From contig RFIM01000241.1 of NCBI GenBank assembly GCA_003695215.1, positions 1 through 13,742 of the forward strand: a stretch of DNA of 13,742 nucleotides, in the 5' to 3' direction. This document shows positions 13,238-13,742 of the stretch, piece after piece (the stretch's first letter is position 1; every line of letters starts with the position of its first letter). The notes under the pieces are model-generated. The model saw nothing but the letters and a program-made list of their open reading frames with translations, was not told the origin of the DNA and searched no databases. Both the position numbers and the translations under genes were made by a program. Source of the DNA: Chloroflexota bacterium (GTDB lineage: Bacteria; Chloroflexota; Anaerolineae; Aggregatilineales; UBA2796).

Positions 13238-13742
13238 TCACTCCTGATCGATCAGGAAGTCTTTCAGGATATGATGCGAAGACGAGCGGCGCAAGCGATT
13301 GAGCGCTTGGGCTTCCAGCTGGCGCACCCGTTCGCGCGTCACGCCAATGGCCTTGCCGACTTCCTCGAGCGTGTGCATTTCGCCATCTTCCAAGCCGTAG
13401 CGCAAGCGCAAAATGTGCGCTTCGCGCTCGGGCAGGCGGTTGAGCGCTTCCGTCAGGTGATGGCGCAGCATCTCTCTATCGGTCGCTTCCGCAGGCGAGA
13501 GGCCGCGCGTATCTTGGACGAAATCGCCGATCTCGGTCTCTTCATCTTCATCGGTCGGCGCCTCAAGGCTGATCGGTCGGCGCGAGATCTCCAACAAGAC
13601 GCTGATCTTATCAGGCGTGGTCTCCATAGCCTCGGCAATCTCGGCTATCGTCGGTTCGCGCCCTAGCATTTGCGTCAAACTGAGCGAGACGCGCCGCAAG
13701 CGGTTGATCTGATCGCCCATATGCACAGGCACGCGAATAGTG
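13238..13742 (-). CDS. rpoD: Principal RNA polymerase sigma factor, regions 3-4 (5' truncated by window edge)
   Basis: The frame is open to the window edge; 167 residues are visible and the N-terminus is missing. The visible part begins with TIRVPVHM, the hallmark of the region 2.4/3.0 junction of RpoD/SigA-type factors, so the internal GTG at 13732 is not the real start. Region 3 follows (LGREPTIAEIAEAM, then ISLEAPTDEDEETEIGDFV). Region 4 has LTEALNRLPEREAHILRLRYGL and the -35-recognition helix-turn-helix HTLEEVGKAIGVTRERVRQLE, ending with ALNRLRR and a short tail. Such a factor recognises TTGACA/TATAAT promoters like those seen in this window. Downstream are the LiaF-like and zinc-ribbon genes in tight coupling. 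A non-essential SigA-like paralogue is possible; the region 4 sequence looks fully primary-type. Confidence 0.93.
   Translation of the reverse strand, partial: TIRVPVHMGDQINRLRRVSLSLTQMLGREPTIAEIAEAMETTPDKISVLLEISRRPISLEAPTDEDEETEIGDFVQDTRGLSPAEATDREMLRHHLTEALNRLPEREAHILRLRYGLEDGEMHTLEEVGKAIGVTRERVRQLEAQALNRLRRSSSHHILKDFLIDQE

Overview
This window is a compact stretch of bacterial chromosome made almost entirely of housekeeping genes. No prophage, transposon, CRISPR array or defence island is visible. The organism looks like a member of the Chloroflexota, probably a GC-rich Anaerolineae-like lineage. I infer this from the style of the proteins (extended SecE and NusG, a LiaF-like membrane protein next to the principal sigma factor, a UlaG-like hydrolase paired with a ~100-aa unknown) and not from any decisive marker, so the placement is moderate at best.

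Layout. Positions 1-1800 (+) hold the 3' part of a class A/B-type penicillin-binding protein with a complete transpeptidase domain and a C-terminal Ig-like domain. It runs tail-to-tail into a dnaA gene (1802-3166, -). A ~380-nt non-coding stretch carries a likely dnaA promoter, several inverted repeats and the rplA terminator. From 6997 down to 3505 lies one minus-strand information-processing cluster: a near-consensus promoter, tRNA-Thr(UGU), tRNA-Thr(GGU), rpmG, tRNA-Trp, secE, nusG, rplK, rplA and a terminator. Divergent from it, a second near-consensus promoter drives ffh, rpsP, khpA and rimM (7143-9736, +). Together these two clusters supply ribosomal proteins (L33, L11, L1, S16), a ribosome maturation factor, transcription elongation factor NusG, the SecE translocon subunit and the SRP GTPase.

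The next gene is an amidase-signature hydrolase (9733-11148, -), whose stop codon overlaps that of rimM. Divergent from it is a plus-strand pair: a metallo-beta-lactamase-fold protein and a 101-aa protein of unknown function whose start overlaps its partner's stop (11302-12242). The right end is a tightly coupled minus-strand trio: the C-terminal half of the principal sigma factor (cut by the window edge), a LiaF-like two-TM protein and a 73-aa zinc-ribbon protein.

The three best promoters I see (for the tRNA operon, for ffh and for the hydrolase) all have 17-nt spacers with recognisable -35 and -10 boxes, which fits recognition by the RpoD/SigA-type sigma factor encoded here. I did not find a convincing new multi-gene system. 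The points most worth a second look are changes inside familiar proteins: a DnaA with a shortened box-recognition motif, an Ffh with an insertion in its RNA-binding M domain, an amidase with Arg in its oxyanion-hole motif, a UlaG-like protein with an altered metal motif, and enlarged SecE and NusG. There are also RNA-level features: a hairpin between tRNA-Trp and secE, and a possibly switching leader before rplK.
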